Positions 61,119 through 64,000 of a stretch of 64,000 nt of DNA are shown here, piece after piece (position 1 is the first letter of the stretch; each line of letters opens with the position of its first letter). Origin of the DNA: Trichuris trichiura (taxonomy: Eukaryota > Nematoda > Enoplea > Trichinellida > Trichuridae). The DNA is taken from contig JBAJFE010000038.1 in NCBI GenBank assembly GCA_037903355.1, positions 2,046,001-2,110,000 on the forward strand. The letters run 5' to 3'. The position numbers and the translations under genes were made by a program. The notes under the pieces were generated by a model that saw only the letters and a program-made list of their open reading frames with translations, was not told the DNA's origin and ran no database searches.

Positions 61119-62810
61119 AAGACTTCTCATTCGCCTTGCAAAGGTTTGGCGCCGTAGGGCAGGACATCTGCGATTTATCGCGCCAATTCTTAGTTTAAAA
61201 AATCAGCGAAGCTCTGATTACCTTATTTGGGGGATTATGGCGTACGATTGCAGCTGCTGAAGGATTGTTCGAATAGTTTTGGCTGCTTTCCCACTTTAAA
61301 AATGGTAATTTTTCGTCGTCAGTTGGTGTTCCTCAAAACATTACTTACCTGTGCTGCCAATTTGAAAAATGAAGTCCGTACTGTCTCCAGCAACTTCCTT
61401 ATTTTGCGTGGAGCCGTTTTAAAGGCTGAAGCTTTCGTAATACATCGTTTGAGTAGGGGATCACATTACCGCAGAAGAAAGCTTCTTAAGCTGCGCAAAT
61501 TGATTATTGCTTTATGTTACGAACTGGAAATGTTCTTTTACTATAAACTTATTTTTTCTTTCGAAAAGAATTTGAACCTTGACTCGCTGGCAGACAAATG
61601 TGGCCGTTTGCTGTGCGTTTGAACATTTCTAAGATGTGCAGCCGCTAATGAAGCAACTTTGATAGGAGAGAACTCGTTTCACGCATTTAGTTCCGCGAGA
61701 TTGGCCCCTTTTTGAAAATGAAACCATAAGCGAGCTTGAGCACTCCACCTTTCGTATCATAATTTCATCCTACTTTTCCCACCGTCAGCGTTGTAGCCTA
61801 ACTTGATCGTTTGAAGCTGAAACTTTCCTTAATGAAATTCCAAGACCGATTGTCTCTTTAGACAACTGTAGCTTCTAGAGTAATTCAGGAAGGTGATTTG
61901 CAGGTTAGTGTATCTATGAATTTATATTTTGAAATACTTCCGCCGTGAATAGTCCGCATCCTTCCTACATTCACCCTTTTTCGGGTGGTTTGATGCGTGC
62001 TCGTAGACCAGCTCGACTGAATCTCTAAATATAATTGCCAATAATCTTTTCAATATTGATCATCTATTGATCTTGTCCGCGTATGATCGGTTAAAGCATA
62101 AATTGACTGCGAAGTGTTTAGTGCTTTCTGGTCCCCGCGCTGCACGAAGCCCAATGAAGTTTTCATTGACAGCTGTAGTCCAAATGAGCGCTATTCAAAA
62201 GGATACTCGCCAACTTTGCTCTGCGTTCTCACGGAACGTGGTGTATTGATTTCTTCATTCTCTTAACCGTAAATGGTGAGCAAGAATTTATGAAGATGGC
62301 GAAGTTAGTTTCACAAAAGTTGGCAACGACTCAGTGATGACGCCAAGTAGAGGCAATCTAACATTTGTTAAGTAGTCCGACTTTAATGCTCATCAGTTGG
62401 CTGAGCCCCAAACAGATTCAAATTAGTAGTCGAGTAGAATGGTCACTCTGCTCTTCCTTTCTCTCCATATATGAATAAATCCATTTATCACTGTACATCA
62501 TCTTTGTTGCTCGTATATGTCAAGTTTTTTTTTGAAAAAGTAATGTTAAACTTCTTAGCTACTGCGCCATCTATAAAATCTTTTACAGCCAATGTTGTTG
62601 GTCCACTTGCTTGACTCATGTTTCTGTTCGTCTGGTTGTTAAAATGCATTGTCTGAGCGGCGACCGAAGCTATTCGTTTCCGTTAATTATAATTAAACGA
62701 ACACTTAATTTCTAATTTTTCAGCTTCAGCATTTGATGTATGGGGTTGTATTTTTCCGTATCTTGTTTTTAGGGTTCCGTTGACATGGTAACACTGAGCA
62801 CATAGGGAGC
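61119..62810. other. Upstream region of TBC1D24-like gene, possible exons
   Basis: A frame open over 61227-61622 contains a basic helical stretch (FLILRGAVLKAEAFVIHRLS, then HYRRRKLLKLRKLI). A 14-codon segment at 61862-61903 is bounded by TTTAG and CAG/GTTAGT. I do not recognise either and cannot join them. They may mark an unrecognised plus-strand gene. Confidence 0.3.
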
Positions 62811-63872
62811 ATGATTGAAGCAGACGACGGCAGTTTCCGGTGGCGGGACGTTGACTTTTTTGTTAAAAAGTACCGTTCCGAAGACGACGATCTGTTGTTG
62901 GATGGTCTGCGCGATGACCACGCTGAAAGTGGTCCAGATGGAACGAGCACAGGTGAACGTTCGTCCGAAGAACATGCGTCAGAGTCGACGGCAGCAGCTA
63001 ATCAATCTGATCAGACTTCAAACAAGCCGCCCCTATCTACTCAGACATCTGATTCACGGCAGACTCCAAAGTTTGCCGTGTTACCTAAGACGCTTTTGTA
63101 CTTTTCGGAATTTGCCTCGGTAAAAATTGAGGCAGCCGATAAAGCGGATCCTCGATTGGGAACGCTGAGTGAACTGTCTTCATTGAAGCGTCTTCATCAA
63201 TGGAAACAAGTGAGTACGCATTAAAGCTTGTCGTTTCTTTATGTGTACGCTGCAATTTGACGACCTGTTTTTCATACTTTTGCCTATGAGAAGCATCATT
63301 TCGTTTTTTTCAGCTAAAATTATTTCTTCGCACGAATAATTGGAGCAGCGGACACCGTATAAGGGCGGACTTGTGGAAAGAGATATGTAGCAATCCGAGC
63401 ACGGGTGCCCAAGGGCTCGTTTACAGCGACATCGTAGAAGCATTCAAAGGAAGTGAGCGGATAAAAGTGCTTCCTTTGCTTCGTTAATTGGTGACCAAGC
63501 AAATTTAGGGTGCAGCGTTACGCCTGTATTTTTAACCGCTCCTGGCGTTTTGTTGTGCGATTATCAATTGAATGAGACGGGGCGATTGACGCTGATTCAA
63601 CTTTTGACCGCAATTGAGCACGCTCGACCTGATTTCACTTACATACCGGTAGATTTTTTTAACCTCGAACTTGTTTCTGTTGTGTAAATGAAATTTACGA
63701 ATTTCAGATTCTGTATCCTCTTTGCGCCTTATTTTTGCACTACATGTCCGATCGGGACGCCTTTGTTTGCACAATGAGCCTGCTTTCGCAAAGCCAGAAA
63801 TTTCTTATTCAAACCGACATTTCCGTCTCCGCAGCACGGAGAACTTTGCTCATTTTATTGAGAAAGCATGCG
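62811..63872 (+). CDS. TBC1D24/Skywalker-like TBC protein, 5' part
   Basis: Presynaptic vesicle-traffic protein family (TBC plus TLDc domains). The gene continues beyond the window. Exons: 62811-63209, 63314-63452, 63509-63648 and 63708-63872, phases consistent, 281 aa so far. An acidic, Ser/Thr-rich leader (residues 1-90) precedes the TBC region (WSSGHRIRADLWKEICSN, YQLNETGRLTLIQLLTAIEH, ILYPLCALFLHYMSDRDAFV). The catalytic motifs IxxDxxR and YxQ of active RabGAPs are not seen at the expected places, which fits TBC1D24/Skywalker rather than classical GAPs. The TLDc domain would lie outside the window, so subfamily assignment is probable, not certain. Confidence 0.78.
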
Positions 63873-64000
63873 GTAAGTGGGGTGTTTCAGTCGTGAAGTT
63901 TAGTGTTTGCGTTTTGTTTTGGTAAGTCAAACGATTTTATCACAGCCTTTATTTCACAGCACTGGCAGGCAAAATGTAGCTTTCGCCCTTTGTAAAACAA

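Noticed and set aside
1..64000. CRISPR arrays, tRNA genes, bacterial-type operons
   Set aside because: No regularly spaced repeats and no cloverleaf-like sequence were noticed by eye; the genome is eukaryotic.

Overview
The window is eukaryotic. It has split genes with many introns of about 50-60 nt ending in TTTTAG or TTYCAG, plus a few large introns and gene-poor gaps filled with transposon remains. Short GCCTAA/TTAGGC tracts (the nematode telomere unit), secreted Kunitz proteins, and animal gene families with compact introns point to a nematode. My best guess is a clade I (Trichuris-like) worm; that is inference and is not proven by any single feature.

Layout. 375-1524 (-): a secreted two-Kunitz-domain protein in four exons. 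10893-12462 (+): a two-pore-domain K+ channel of the THIK (KCNK12/13) type. 14940-16274 (-): the mitochondrial dicarboxylate carrier SLC25A10, complete in seven exons. 17.7-21.9 kb: transposon debris (pogo/Tigger, a hAT MITE, a Penelope-like insertion). 22961-36660 (+): the RabGAP EVI5 in 15 exons, with one 10-kb intron holding an inverted Penelope-like dimer and a Tigger1-like element. 41465-51517 (+): a long-form BET protein (BRD4/Fs(1)h type) in about 21 exons, with two bromodomains, NET, SEED and the C-terminal P-TEFb-binding motif. 55491-57352: a second type of Tigger element. 62811-window end (+): the start of a TBC1D24/Skywalker-like gene.

The genes do not form a pathway. They are housekeeping or regulatory genes (chromatin reader, two TBC-domain trafficking proteins, carrier, channel) plus one secreted inhibitor. 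I saw no operon and no spliced-leader evidence.

The most unusual content is a family of Penelope-like (PLE) insertions. At least five are inverted-repeat structures flanked by exact direct repeats of 8-14 bp: 20478-21039, 26589-29525, 34373-34562, 37724-37972 and 60850-61118. Most carry a conserved hammerhead-ribozyme-like core (CTGANGA, a five-base-pair stem, GAAA, then a CTCCGGAG palindrome). In one intronic 190-bp copy the inverted repeat arms flank this core and would extend ribozyme stem I. I found about nine intact or decayed cores in 64 kb.
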